NCBI GenBank assembly: GCA_024508855.1
Contig: JANINJ010000006.1
Coordinates: 1 to 38,300, forward strand
Reading direction: 5' to 3'
Source of the DNA: Xanthobacteraceae bacterium
GTDB taxonomy: Bacteria; Pseudomonadota; Alphaproteobacteria; Rhizobiales; Xanthobacteraceae
DNA: 38,300 bases
Positions 1 to 8,146 of the stretch are shown here, piece by piece. The translations under genes and the position numbers were made by a program. Within the stretch, counting starts at the first letter, position 1, and each line of letters begins with the position of its first letter. The notes below the pieces were generated by a model that ran no database searches, was not told the origin of the DNA, and saw only the letters and a program-made list of their open reading frames with translations.

Positions 1-251
1 CCGCCGCCGACAACGGCGCGCTGGCTATCGTGGTGACGCACGATCTCGGTCTCGCGGCGCGGTTCGCCGATATCGTGCTGGTGATGCAGGACGGCCGTCT
101 GGCCGCGCAGGGGCATCCCGCCGATGCGCTGTCGGAGACAACCCTCGCCGACGTCTTCCGCATCACGGCCTATCGCGCCGGCCATGAGAACCAGATGATC
201 ATCGTGCCCTGGACGGGATTGGGGCCGGAGTCCAAGCCGCCATGCGGCTAG
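1..251 (+). CDS. ABC transporter ATP-binding protein, C-terminal part (Fe3+-siderophore/B12 type)
   Basis: Only the last 82 or so codons are present; the reading frame is open from base 3 and ends with TAG at 249-251. The visible part carries the H-loop of an ABC ATPase (VVTHDLGLAARFAD), then the usual strand-turn-strand (VLVMQDGRLAAQG) and a tail (ADVFRITAY) typical of FecE/BtuD/HmuV-like ATPases. Walker A, signature and Walker B lie upstream of the window. The neighbouring cobalamin genes and the BtuF-like binding protein at 1247 suggest a corrinoid importer, but an iron-siderophore role cannot be excluded from this fragment. Its stop codon overlaps the stop of the convergent gene in the palindrome CTAG. 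Confidence 0.75.
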   Translation, partial: AADNGALAIVVTHDLGLAARFADIVLVMQDGRLAAQGHPADALSETTLADVFRITAYRAGHENQMIIVPWTGLGPESKPPCG

Positions 252-1237
252 TCATGCATCGCCAGCGCCGCCGCGAGACGCGCAAGCCCGGCATCGTCCG
301 CCGGCAGCCCGAAGCGCAGCAGATCGCCGGACCAGTTGAACTTGCGGCACCAGATGCGTTGCTTGGCAAGCGTCGCATGGAGCGCCTGCGCACTGGCATG
401 GCGCGCCAGCCGGAACAGCGCCGTTCCGCCGACGATGTCGAAACCAGCCGCGCCGAGAACGGCATCCAGCTTGCGCGCCTGCTTGCACAAATCCTCGCGC
501 GCGCATTCAGCCCAGGCGATATCGCGCAGCGCGACCGCGCCGATCGCGAGCGCCGGACTGGAGCATGCCCAAGGCCCGAGCGCTGCAGCGATGCGCGCAA
601 TGATGTCAGGCGCGCCGATCGCAAAGCCCAGCCGCAATCCGGCAAGGCCATAGAACTTTCCGAACGAGCGCAGCACGACAACCGGCAGATCGCCGCAAAG
701 TGCGCTAGCGCCGATCGCCGGATCGATGTCGGCAAAGGCTTCGTCGATCATGAGCCATCCACCGCGCGTTTGCAGTATACCGGCTATCCGCGCCAGCGCC
801 GCGTGATCGACGATACGACCATCCGGATTGTTCGGATTGACGACGACAGCGTGGCGGGCATGCGCAGGAAGCTCCTCCAGCGCACGGACGGCAACGACCT
901 CGCACCCCGCCAGACGCCACGCCGCGGCATGTTCGTTATAGGTCGGACTGACGATGGCCACAGGGCCAGCGGGCGCGAGCCGCGGCAGCCACTGGATCAG
1001 CGCCTGCGTGCCGGGCGCTGCGACGACCTCGACTCCGGCCGGCACATGGTAAGCGTCGCGTGCGGCGCCGAGCAACGCGGACTCGTCGGAATGCGACGGC
1101 AATCGCTGCCAGAGCGCATCCGGCAGCGCTGGAACAGGCCATGGACGCGGGTTGATTCCAGTGGACAGATCGAGCCACAGTTCAGGTGCGCCCCCATACT
1201 GCGCGATCGCGTCGGTCAAGTCACCGCCATGCTTCAT
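248..1237 (-). CDS. cobD: threonine-phosphate decarboxylase (cobalamin aminopropanol arm)
   Basis: A 329-residue PLP enzyme of the class I/II aminotransferase fold, called CobD in Salmonella and CobC in Pseudomonas denitrificans. It makes (R)-1-amino-2-propanol phosphate from L-threonine phosphate, the linker that CbiB attaches to cobyric acid. Visible features are the N-terminal HGGD and LSTGINP segments, the substrate/PLP motif NPNNPDG (134-140), the aspartate in WLMIDEAF (165) that contacts the PLP nitrogen, and the Schiff-base lysine in SFGKFYGLAG (Lys194). Length is normal for the family. The ATG at 1237 is divergent from, and nearly abuts, the binding-protein gene; the stop shares CTAG with the upstream ATPase gene. 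Confidence 0.93.
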   Translation of the reverse strand: MKHGGDLTDAIAQYGGAPELWLDLSTGINPRPWPVPALPDALWQRLPSHSDESALLGAARDAYHVPAGVEVVAAPGTQALIQWLPRLAPAGPVAIVSPTYNEHAAAWRLAGCEVVAVRALEELPAHARHAVVVNPNNPDGRIVDHAALARIAGILQTRGGWLMIDEAFADIDPAIGASALCGDLPVVVLRSFGKFYGLAGLRLGFAIGAPDIIARIAAALGPWACSSPALAIGAVALRDIAWAECAREDLCKQARKLDAVLGAAGFDIVGGTALFRLARHASAQALHATLAKQRIWCRKFNWSGDLLRFGLPADDAGLARLAAALAMHD

Positions 1238-1246
1238 GGGTCTGTC

Positions 1247-2146
1247 ATGCCATTGTCCGGATCAAAGTGCGAGAGCCTGTTTCGTGGGATCGCCACCCTT
1301 GCCGCGGTGATGCTGACGAGCGTGGCTGTGCCGGCGGACGCTGTGGAATTGCCGCGCATTGCATCGATCAATGCCTGCACCGATCAGCTGTTACTGGCGC
1401 TGGCCGATCCCGAGCAGATCCTCGGCCTCGGCCCGTATTCGCGCGATGCCGCGCGCTCATGGAGCGCGGCGGATGCGCATCGTTATCCGCGACTGTCCGG
1501 CGAAGCCGAGGATGTATTGGTGCTGAAGCCCGACGTCGTCGTGGCCGGCAGCTTCACCAAGCTTGCGACGCGCAACCTCCTGAAGGAGCAGGGGCAGCGG
1601 GTGGTGACATTCGACGTCGCGCATTCCGTCGACGACGTAAAAGCCCAGATCCGCCGGATGGGCGAGTTGACGCAGCATCCCGATCGCGCCGATGCCGCTA
1701 TCGCGCGCATCGATGCCGCGGTTGCGCGGACGCGGCAGTTCGTCGCCCGCAGACATTATCGTGTGCTGTCGGTGTCGCGCCGCGGCTGGATCGCCGGCAG
1801 CCGCAGCCTGATCAGTTCGCTGCTGGCGGAGGTGGGGCTTTCCAACGCCGCCGGCGACCTTGGTTTGAAGTATGGCGGCTTTGCCTCGCTGGAATCGATC
1901 ATCAGCCTGCGGCCGGATTTCATCCTGGTGTCGAACGACAGCGGCTTCGCCGAGGATGAAGGCCGCGCCTTCCTGCTGCATCCGGCGCTCGAACATTTCT
2001 ATCCACCGTCCAAACGGCTGGTGGTTCCGGAACGGCTGACGGTGTGCGGTGGCCCGATGGTGGTCGATGCGCTGGATCGGCTGGTTGCGGAGATCGCACG
2101 GGCCGAACGGGAATCGTCATCGAATACGGCGGCGACGGCACACTAG
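1247..2146 (+). CDS. btuF: periplasmic cobalamin/corrinoid-binding protein (BtuF-like)
   Basis: About 299 residues from ATG 1247. The start gives a Sec signal peptide (LFRGIATLAAVMLTSVAVPADA) followed by the mature region LPRIASINACTDQLLLALADPEQILGL, the classic opening of the COG0614 binding-protein fold used for corrinoids and siderophores. There is no lipobox cysteine, so it is predicted to be a soluble periplasmic protein. An in-frame ATG at 1229 would overlap the divergent decarboxylase start, so 1247 is preferred; the open frame continues upstream to 242 only as antisense to that gene. Together with the ATPase at the window start it probably belongs to a B12 uptake system. CbiB follows two bases after its stop. 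The btuF assignment rests on context plus fold. Confidence 0.8.
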   Translation: MPLSGSKCESLFRGIATLAAVMLTSVAVPADAVELPRIASINACTDQLLLALADPEQILGLGPYSRDAARSWSAADAHRYPRLSGEAEDVLVLKPDVVVAGSFTKLATRNLLKEQGQRVVTFDVAHSVDDVKAQIRRMGELTQHPDRADAAIARIDAAVARTRQFVARRHYRVLSVSRRGWIAGSRSLISSLLAEVGLSNAAGDLGLKYGGFASLESIISLRPDFILVSNDSGFAEDEGRAFLLHPALEHFYPPSKRLVVPERLTVCGGPMVVDALDRLVAEIARAERESSSNTAATAH

Positions 2147-2147
2147 C

Positions 2148-3119
2148 GTGGCGACGTGGGCCGATCATCTTGCCGTTGTCGTACTCGCGCTGATATTCGA
2201 CGCCGTCGTCGGCGATCCGGATTGCATATGGCGCCGCGCGCCGCATCCGTCCGCCTTGCTCGGCTGGGGCATCGGCCGGATCGACCGGCTGTTCAATCGG
2301 GAGACCTGGAGCGCCCACGGCCGCAAGATCGCCGGCGCTGCAGCCGTCGTGGTGTTCACCGGGATTGCGGCATTGCTCGGATGGGCCATCGAACGCGCGC
2401 TGCCGCGCGGGGTTGGCGGCGACATTCTGCTCGGACTGATAGCCTCCGTCTTCATTGCCCAGAACAGCCTTTATCGGCATGTGGCGCGGGTGCGTGATGC
2501 CTTCATGAACGGCGGCCTCGATGCGGCGCGCGGCGCCGTCGGCATGATCGTCGGGCGCGATCCGCAAAGCCTCGATGAGCACGGCGTCTGCCGTGCGGCG
2601 ATCGAATCCTGCGCCGAGAATTTTTCCGATGGCGTGGTGGCGCCGGTGTTCTGGCTGTCGCTGCTGGGGCTTCCGGGCCTGATCGCCTACAAGGCGATCA
2701 ACACGGCCGACTCGATGATCGGTCATCGCAGCACGCGGCATATCGACTTCGGCTGGGCCTCCGCACGGCTCGACGATCTGGTCAATCTGATCCCGGCCCG
2801 GCTCGCCGGCCTTCTGCTGACTCTCGCTGCGCCATTTGCCAGCGGTTCGCCGACAAATGCGGCGCGGACCGTGCTGCGCGATGCATCGAAGCACCGTTCG
2901 CCCAACGCCGGCTGGCCGGAAAGCGCCATGGCCGGCGCGCTCGGGCTGACGCTGGCGGGACCGCGGCGTTATGCCGAAGGCGTCGTCGACGATCCGTATC
3001 TGAACGCAGGCGGCCGAAAAAACGCGACGCCGGAAGACATCAGCCACGCGTTGCGGATGCTGATCGCTGCCTGCGGGATTGAATTAGCGGTCTACGCCGC
3101 GCTCGCGTTGTTGGCTTGA
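2148..3119 (+). CDS. cbiB: adenosylcobinamide-phosphate synthase CbiB
   Basis: An integral membrane enzyme (CbiB in Salmonella, CobD in P. denitrificans) that joins adenosylcobyric acid to aminopropanol phosphate, giving adenosylcobinamide phosphate. The GTG at 2148 is chosen because the protein then begins with the family opening [19 protein letters not shown], followed by the [19 protein letters not shown] segment; the frame upstream is only a shadow of the preceding gene. Roughly 323 residues is normal for the family. Other family segments seen include a [21 protein letters not shown] stretch and [14 protein letters not shown]. It starts two bases after the binding-protein stop, so the two are probably cotranscribed, and its 3' end overlaps the convergent cobQ by 28 bases. 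Confidence 0.92.
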   Translation: MATWADHLAVVVLALIFDAVVGDPDCIWRRAPHPSALLGWGIGRIDRLFNRETWSAHGRKIAGAAAVVVFTGIAALLGWAIERALPRGVGGDILLGLIASVFIAQNSLYRHVARVRDAFMNGGLDAARGAVGMIVGRDPQSLDEHGVCRAAIESCAENFSDGVVAPVFWLSLLGLPGLIAYKAINTADSMIGHRSTRHIDFGWASARLDDLVNLIPARLAGLLLTLAAPFASGSPTNAARTVLRDASKHRSPNAGWPESAMAGALGLTLAGPRRYAEGVVDDPYLNAGGRKNATPEDISHALRMLIAACGIELAVYAALALLA

Positions 3120-4585
3120 CGTCGACGGGCAATCTCCAGCAGCGCGGCGATATCGAGATGAGCTTCGAGATGATCGGCCAGCGTATCCAGCGCGGCTTCG
3201 ACGCGCTGCTCATAGGCCAACGACGACGTCACGCCGAGGCTTTGCAGCCACGCGCAACGAAATGCATCATTGCTGAACAGCCCATGCAGATAGGTGCCCT
3301 GTACGCGGCCATCCGGTGAACTTGCGCCATCGAATCGCTTGCCGATCGCAACAAGGGCCCGTGCGCAATCAGGGCCGTCGCTACGGCCAATGTGAATCTC
3401 ATAGCCCTCGATCGGTGTGCCGCTGGCGCAATGGGTGCCGTGGATAAGCGTCGTCGATTTGTCGCCCTGCATTGTGGTTACGATGTCGAGCAGTCCCAGA
3501 CCCTCGGCGCTGCCGGCTGCGCCATCCAGTCCTTCCGGATCGTCGATGGTCCTGCCGAGCAGCTGGTAGCCGCCGCACAGGCCGAGCACATGACCGCCAC
3601 GGCGAACGTGCGCCTTGATATCGATGTCCCAGCCTTGCGCGCGGAGGAAGGCGAGATCGCCAAGAGTCGATTTGGTGCCGGGCAGGATGACGACATCGGC
3701 CTTCGCGGGGATCGGCTGGCTCGGCCGCACGAAGATCAGCTCGACGCCGGGCTCCATGCCGAGCGGGTCGAGATCATCGAAATTGGCGATGCGCGACAGC
3801 ATCGGCACAGCGATGACGCAGGTAGCGTCGCCGGTCGTTCCATTGTGCTCGAGATCGAGTGCGTCTTCCGCAGGCAGCCACGCCGCCTGCGGCAGCCAAG
3901 GCACGACACCCAATGACGGCCAGCCCGTCATGCGCGTCACCGCATCGAGACCCGCATCGAACAGCTTCACCTCGCCGCGAAACTTGTTGATCAGGAAGCC
4001 GTGGATGCGTGCCCGCTCATCCGGCTCCAGCACGGCATGGGTGCCGACCAGACTGGCGATGACACCGCCGCGATCGATGTCCCCCGTCAGCACCACCGGG
4101 ACATCGACAGCAGCGGCGAATCCCATATTGGCGATGTCGCCCTGCCGCAGATTGATCTCGGCAGGACTGCCGGCACCTTCGACCAGCACGATATCCGCCT
4201 CGCGCGCGAGCCGCGCAAAGCTGTCGAGCACGGCCGGCATCAACTCGGCCTTCTTGTCGAGATAGTTCTTCGCCCGCAGCGTACCGGCGCGACGCCCCTG
4301 CACGATGACCTGCGCGCCGGTGTCGCTCTCCGGCTTCAGCAGCACCGGATTCATGTGAATGCTCGGCGGCAGCCGCGCCGCGCGTGCCTGCACCGCCTGC
4401 GCGCGGCCAATCTCGCCGCCGTCGACGGCAATGGCCGCATTGTTCGACATGTTCTGCGGCTTGAACGGCGCGACCTTCATGCCACGCCGCACCAGCAACC
4501 GCGCCAATCCCGCAACCAGCGTCGACTTGCCGGCATTGGAGCCGGTTGCCTGGATCATCAGTGCGGGCGTATCGGGCAGATTCAA
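3092..4585 (-). CDS. cobQ: cobyric acid synthase CobQ
   Basis: A 497-residue glutamine-dependent amidotransferase that amidates side chains b, d, e and g of adenosylcobyrinic acid a,c-diamide. The N-terminal dethiobiotin-synthetase-like ATPase domain shows a P-loop ([10 protein letters not shown], 13-22) and KPQNMSNNA. The C-terminal class I (triad) glutaminase domain carries the nucleophile in LGLCGGYQ (Cys337) and the histidine in GTYLHG (His434). The start is a TTG at 4585 whose last bases lie in the TGA stop of cobO (TTGA overlap). The next in-frame ATG is at 4558, before IQATGS, and is the alternative start. It is the last gene of the riboswitch-headed unit cobU-cobO-cobQ. Confidence 0.95.
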   Translation of the reverse strand: MNLPDTPALMIQATGSNAGKSTLVAGLARLLVRRGMKVAPFKPQNMSNNAAIAVDGGEIGRAQAVQARAARLPPSIHMNPVLLKPESDTGAQVIVQGRRAGTLRAKNYLDKKAELMPAVLDSFARLAREADIVLVEGAGSPAEINLRQGDIANMGFAAAVDVPVVLTGDIDRGGVIASLVGTHAVLEPDERARIHGFLINKFRGEVKLFDAGLDAVTRMTGWPSLGVVPWLPQAAWLPAEDALDLEHNGTTGDATCVIAVPMLSRIANFDDLDPLGMEPGVELIFVRPSQPIPAKADVVILPGTKSTLGDLAFLRAQGWDIDIKAHVRRGGHVLGLCGGYQLLGRTIDDPEGLDGAAGSAEGLGLLDIVTTMQGDKSTTLIHGTHCASGTPIEGYEIHIGRSDGPDCARALVAIGKRFDGASSPDGRVQGTYLHGLFSNDAFRCAWLQSLGVTSSLAYEQRVEAALDTLADHLEAHLDIAALLEIARRRQANNASAA

Positions 4586-5208
4586 AACTCAATGCCCTTC
4601 TGCGCCTTGATGCCCTCACGGAACGGGTGCTTCACCATCGTCATATCGGTGACGAGATCGGCCATCTCGATCAGCTTCTCGTGGGCGTTGCGCCCGGTGA
4701 TGACGACGTGCTTGTCCGCCGGTTTCTCGTCGCGCAGGAAGGTGAGCACATCGTCGAGCGGCAGATAATCGTAGCGCAGCACGATGTTGAGTTCGTCGAG
4801 CAAGACCAGTTGATGGCGGTCGTCGCGGATCAGTTGCTTGGCCTGCTCCCAGCCCGCAGCCGCGGCGGCAACATCGCGCGCGCGATCCTGCGTTTCCCAG
4901 GTGAAGCCCTCGCCCATGATGTGCAGCGTCACCAGATCGGGAAACCGATTGAGCAGCCGTGCCTCGCCGGTGTCCCATTTCGCGGATTTCGTGAACTGCA
5001 CGATGCCGACCGGCATCTCATGCCCGATGTGACGAAACACCATGCCGAGCGCCGCGGAGGTCTTGCCCTTGCCGTTGCCGGTATGGACGATCAGCAGACC
5101 CTTCTCGCCGGTCTTGCTTGCCATCATGCGATCGCGCGCCACTTTCACCTTGCGCATCTTGTCGTTATGCCGGGCGTTGACAGCGTCCTCATTGGCCGGA
5201 TCGGTCAT
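4582..5208 (-). CDS. cobO: corrinoid adenosyltransferase CobO (CobA/BtuR family)
   Basis: A 208-residue ATP:co(I)rrinoid adenosyltransferase that adds the 5'-deoxyadenosyl group to the cobalt of cob(I)yrinic acid a,c-diamide. The P-loop [10 protein letters not shown] lies at 44-53, the Walker B-like strand LVLLDELN at 134-141, and the N-terminal basic stretch and the C-terminal [15 protein letters not shown] are those of the family. ATG 5208 is taken because the frame upstream is antisense-like, and it overlaps the cobU stop by four bases (ATGA), implying translational coupling. Its own stop overlaps the TTG start of cobQ. It lies in the unit led by the cobalamin riboswitch. Confidence 0.95.
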   Translation of the reverse strand: MTDPANEDAVNARHNDKMRKVKVARDRMMASKTGEKGLLIVHTGNGKGKTSAALGMVFRHIGHEMPVGIVQFTKSAKWDTGEARLLNRFPDLVTLHIMGEGFTWETQDRARDVAAAAAGWEQAKQLIRDDRHQLVLLDELNIVLRYDYLPLDDVLTFLRDEKPADKHVVITGRNAHEKLIEMADLVTDMTMVKHPFREGIKAQKGIEF

Positions 5209-5768
5209 GGGGTATTTCCTTTCTCGGTGTGATCGCGTTTGAGCCATAACGGCAGCCCGGCGGCGACGAACACGACAGTCGGAACGGCGACGGCGATGGC
5301 CTGATTGAGCCGGCCCTGCGCATCGCGAAAATCGCGACCCAAGGACGTTTCCGGCACCAGTCCGAGGCCGACTTCGTTCGACACCAGCAGAACCGGACGT
5401 GATGTCGCGCGCAGCCAGTCCGCCAGCTTTTGCGTTTCCTGCGCCGGATCGCGGCCGGCATGCATGAGATTCGATAGCCACAAGGTCAGACAATCGACCA
5501 GCACGACGCGTTCCACGCTGCTTTCGCGCGCCAGCGTGTCGGTCAGCGCCAGCGGCTCCTCGACGGTGCGCCATCCTTCGCCGCGCTGGCTGCGGTGATG
5601 CGCGATGCGCCTACGCATTTCATCATCGCCGGCGGTCGCGGTGGCGAGATAGATGCGTGTCAGGCCGCTGCCGTGCGCCAGTTTCTCCGCAAACTGCGAC
5701 TTGCCGGAGCGTGCGCCGCCCAGCACCAGCGTCGGAAGCAGGAGGGAAGTTGACGAATGGTGCAGCAT
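5205..5768 (-). CDS. cobU: adenosylcobinamide kinase / adenosylcobinamide-phosphate guanylyltransferase
   Basis: A 187-residue bifunctional enzyme (CobU in Salmonella, CobP in P. denitrificans) that phosphorylates adenosylcobinamide and then adds GMP from GTP. It shows the P-loop GGARSGKS (17-24), the TATAGDDEMRRRIAHHRSQR region with the histidine used for the guanylyl intermediate, the WRTVEEP segment, and VLVDCLTLWLSN. The ATG at 5768 is preferred because homologues start just before the P-loop strand. The open frame continues to 5954, but that part lies in the riboswitch leader. It is the first gene of the minus-strand unit and overlaps cobO by four bases. Confidence 0.93.
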   Translation of the reverse strand: MLHHSSTSLLLPTLVLGGARSGKSQFAEKLAHGSGLTRIYLATATAGDDEMRRRIAHHRSQRGEGWRTVEEPLALTDTLARESSVERVVLVDCLTLWLSNLMHAGRDPAQETQKLADWLRATSRPVLLVSNEVGLGLVPETSLGRDFRDAQGRLNQAIAVAVPTVVFVAAGLPLWLKRDHTEKGNTP

Positions 5769-5875
5769 CCGCGGCCCGGTATTGACGGCGAGCTTTGTCG
5801 GGTCGTGCCGATGGCCACACCATCCTGCGCGCGCCCGTCCGGTGCACCCCGCCCCGACGCCTCCAAAGCACAATT

Positions 5876-6062
5876 CACGATGGCAGGTCTCCTGGCTCGC
5901 GCGTTGTGGCCTCATCGCCGCCTTCCCGGGACGATCCCAGTGGCTTCGGCGCAAGACCCCTCGTTAAAGAGGATCGTCGCTCACAGTTGCGGGGGCAGCG
6001 CCGGACTTGAAAACCGGCTTCCCTTTTCACCTTCCATGTGGAAGGACCATCGGCGTGAACGC
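5876..6062 (-). promoter_or_regulatory. cobalamin (AdoCbl) riboswitch
   Basis: Read on the minus strand, the leader of cobU contains the defining core of the B12 aptamer in order. These are GGTGAAAAGGGAAGCCGG (around 6029-6012), GCTGCCCCCGCAACTGTGAG (about 5999-5980), the B12 box AGCCACTGGG (5945-5936), and the 3' closing segment GCCAGGAGACCTGCCATCG (about 5896-5878). The aptamer sits some 110 bases before the cobU start. By family knowledge, bound adenosylcobalamin lowers expression of the genes downstream, here cobU-cobO-cobQ. Exact ends are estimated. I did not identify the expression platform (terminator or RBS-sequestering helix) in the 5769-5875 segment. Confidence 0.93.
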
Positions 6063-6119
6063 TAGCCGTCGCGCCGGATCGGGTCAACCATAACCCGCGT
6101 GGCATGGCAGAGGAACAGC

Positions 6120-7178
6120 ATGACGTCTTCTCGCTCAGATGTGCATTGGCCGCATCCACCGGTCGCTCCCCTCGATCGTTCCCATGAGGCTGCCTTGCGC
6201 GCGCGCATCGACGGCAAGGCCAAGCCGCCGGGGTCGCTCGGGCGCATCGAGGACCTCGCCCTGCAACTCGGGATGATCTGGCAACCATCCGAACCGCGCG
6301 CAGAGAATGGCGTGTTGATGGTGTTCGCGGGTGATCACGGGCTGACGCAGGAAGGCGTCTCGCAGTATCCGTCCGACGTGACAGTAGCGATGGTGAAGAC
6401 GTTTCTCGCCGGCCGCGCCAGCGCCAACGCTTTTTCTGCAGCGACTGGTGTGAAAATTCGTGTCATCGATGCCGGCGTCGCGGCCGAACTGCTACCTCAT
6501 CCGAATCTCATCGCGGCGAAGATTCGGCTTGGTACAGCCAATGCCGCGCGCGAACCAGCGATGTCACACGACGAGGCCATCGGAGCGCTGACGCGCGGCT
6601 GCGAATTGGCTATCGCCGAAATCGAGGCAGGCGCGGATGTCCTTGCCATCGGCGAAATGGGTATCGGCAATACCGCGTCGGCAGCGCTGATCGCGCATCG
6701 GCTGACGCCTGCACCGCTCGACGATTGCATCGGCGCCGGCGCCGGACAAAGCAACGAGGGGTTGGCTCGAAAACGCGCCGCACTTGTCCGCGCCGGCGCA
6801 CGCAGCGACGCGACGGCACCACTCGATGTGCTGGCCGAATTCGGCGGGCTCGAAATCGCGATGATGGCCGGCGCGGTGATCGGCGCCGCCTCGCAACGCC
6901 GCCCGATGATCGTCGATGGCTTCATCTCCAGCGCGGCTGCCCTGGCGGCGATCCGGTTGTGTCCGGCAGCGCGGGATTTCTGCATCTTCGCCCATCGCTC
7001 CGCCGAGCGAGGCCACGGCATCGTGCTCGATGCGATGGGGGCTACACCGCTGCTCGATCTCGGGATGCGGCTCGGCGAAGGCACCGGCGCGCTGCTGGCG
7101 CTTCCGCTGCTGCGCGCTTCGGCGCGGCTTCTCACCGATGTCGCCAGCCTCGACGACGTTCTTTCCGGAGCGATCTGA
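6120..7178 (+). CDS. cobT: nicotinate-nucleotide--dimethylbenzimidazole phosphoribosyltransferase CobT
   Basis: A 352-residue enzyme (CobT in Salmonella, CobU in P. denitrificans) that makes alpha-ribazole phosphate from nicotinate mononucleotide and 5,6-dimethylbenzimidazole. Family features are KPPGSLGRIEDLALQL, VFAGDHGLTQEGVSQYP, IGEMGIGNTASAA and the C-terminal GEGTGA, which holds the catalytic glutamate (about Glu320, equivalent to Glu317 of Salmonella). ATG 6120 is chosen over the in-frame GTG at 6099 because AGAGGAA lies at the right distance before it. The gene diverges from the riboswitch-led unit and is not under that riboswitch. Its TGA is followed directly by the cobS ATG. Confidence 0.96.
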   Translation: MTSSRSDVHWPHPPVAPLDRSHEAALRARIDGKAKPPGSLGRIEDLALQLGMIWQPSEPRAENGVLMVFAGDHGLTQEGVSQYPSDVTVAMVKTFLAGRASANAFSAATGVKIRVIDAGVAAELLPHPNLIAAKIRLGTANAAREPAMSHDEAIGALTRGCELAIAEIEAGADVLAIGEMGIGNTASAALIAHRLTPAPLDDCIGAGAGQSNEGLARKRAALVRAGARSDATAPLDVLAEFGGLEIAMMAGAVIGAASQRRPMIVDGFISSAAALAAIRLCPAARDFCIFAHRSAERGHGIVLDAMGATPLLDLGMRLGEGTGALLALPLLRASARLLTDVASLDDVLSGAI

Positions 7179-7943
7179 ATGAGCGAACGGGAGGTGTTTC
7201 GCAACGCCGTACGGTTCTTCACCATCCTGCCGGTGCGCGCCGCGCCGGTCGAGATGGCGCCGGATTGGTTGACGCGCTGCCTCAAGTATTCGCCGCTGGT
7301 CGGCGCCGGCATTGGACTTGCTTCTTCGCTAGTGTGGCTGATTGCCAACGAGCTTTGGGACTCCACAATCGCGGCGCTCCTCGCCATCGCGGCCAGTATC
7401 GCACTCACCGGCGCACTGCATGAGGATGGCTTCGCCGATACGTTCGATGGCTTCGGCGGCGGCTGGAGCATCGAGAAGCGACTCACCATCATGAAAGACA
7501 GCCGCATCGGTACCTATGGCGCATTGGCGCTGGGGGTTGGTGTGGCGCTGCGGATCGCGGCACTTGCGGCATTGTCGCCCTGGGCTGGAGCGGCCGTCCT
7601 GATCGCCGCGCATGCAGCGGCGCGCGCCGCACCGTCGTTCGTGATGCTGAAATTATCCTATAGCGGCGACGTCGCGGCGATGAAGGTGCCGTACGTTCAA
7701 TCGCGCCCGCGCGCCGACGAACTCCTGTTCGTGCTGGTTGTAACCGCTGCCGCCGCGGTACCGCTGGCGTTGATCTCGGTCATATCCATTGCGGCCGGAT
7801 GGATCTGTGGCGCGGCACTCGCGGCAGCGCTTGCGGCATGGTCGCGACGATTGATCGGCGGCTATACCGGGGACGTGCTCGGCGCCATCGAGCAGATGTT
7901 CGAAATCGGCTTCCTGCTCGGCGCCGCGGCGGTACTCGGCTAA
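7179..7943 (+). CDS. cobS: adenosylcobinamide-GDP ribazoletransferase (cobalamin synthase) CobS
   Basis: A 254-residue membrane enzyme (CobS in Salmonella, CobV in P. denitrificans) that condenses adenosylcobinamide-GDP with alpha-ribazole to complete the nucleotide loop. The active-site region GALHEDGFADTFDGFGGG (78-95), with its acidic metal-binding residues, is intact and is followed by KDSRIGTYGALAL. Several hydrophobic helices run through the rest. The start ATG directly follows the cobT stop (TGAATG), so the two are coupled. Length is typical. Confidence 0.94.
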   Translation: MSEREVFRNAVRFFTILPVRAAPVEMAPDWLTRCLKYSPLVGAGIGLASSLVWLIANELWDSTIAALLAIAASIALTGALHEDGFADTFDGFGGGWSIEKRLTIMKDSRIGTYGALALGVGVALRIAALAALSPWAGAAVLIAAHAAARAAPSFVMLKLSYSGDVAAMKVPYVQSRPRADELLFVLVVTAAAAVPLALISVISIAAGWICGAALAAALAAWSRRLIGGYTGDVLGAIEQMFEIGFLLGAAAVLG

Positions 7944-8146
7944 CGACTTTCAGTGCCATCCGCGTCGCGGAATATCGGCGCCGCAATCTGCGCAGCGATG
8001 CAATGCTCCGCGCGCCTGACTGGCGATAAGTGCTGGACACTCAGCGCAAGCGTTCGCCAATATGATCCGATAATTTGCTTTCTATCGTCGATTGCGACGG
8101 CCCTTTCAACGAACGCAATCGGCAGGACTACGAGGAGACGTTCATC

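Noticed and set aside
242-1246. Long upstream extension of the BtuF-like frame.
   Set aside because: It is antisense to the threonine-phosphate decarboxylase gene, and the signal peptide begins only at about 1247, so the extension is not translated.
7944-8146. Possible small gene between cobS and the thiolase-like gene.
   Set aside because: Open frames in both directions run on from neighbouring genes as shadows; none has its own ribosome-binding site or a known small-protein motif.
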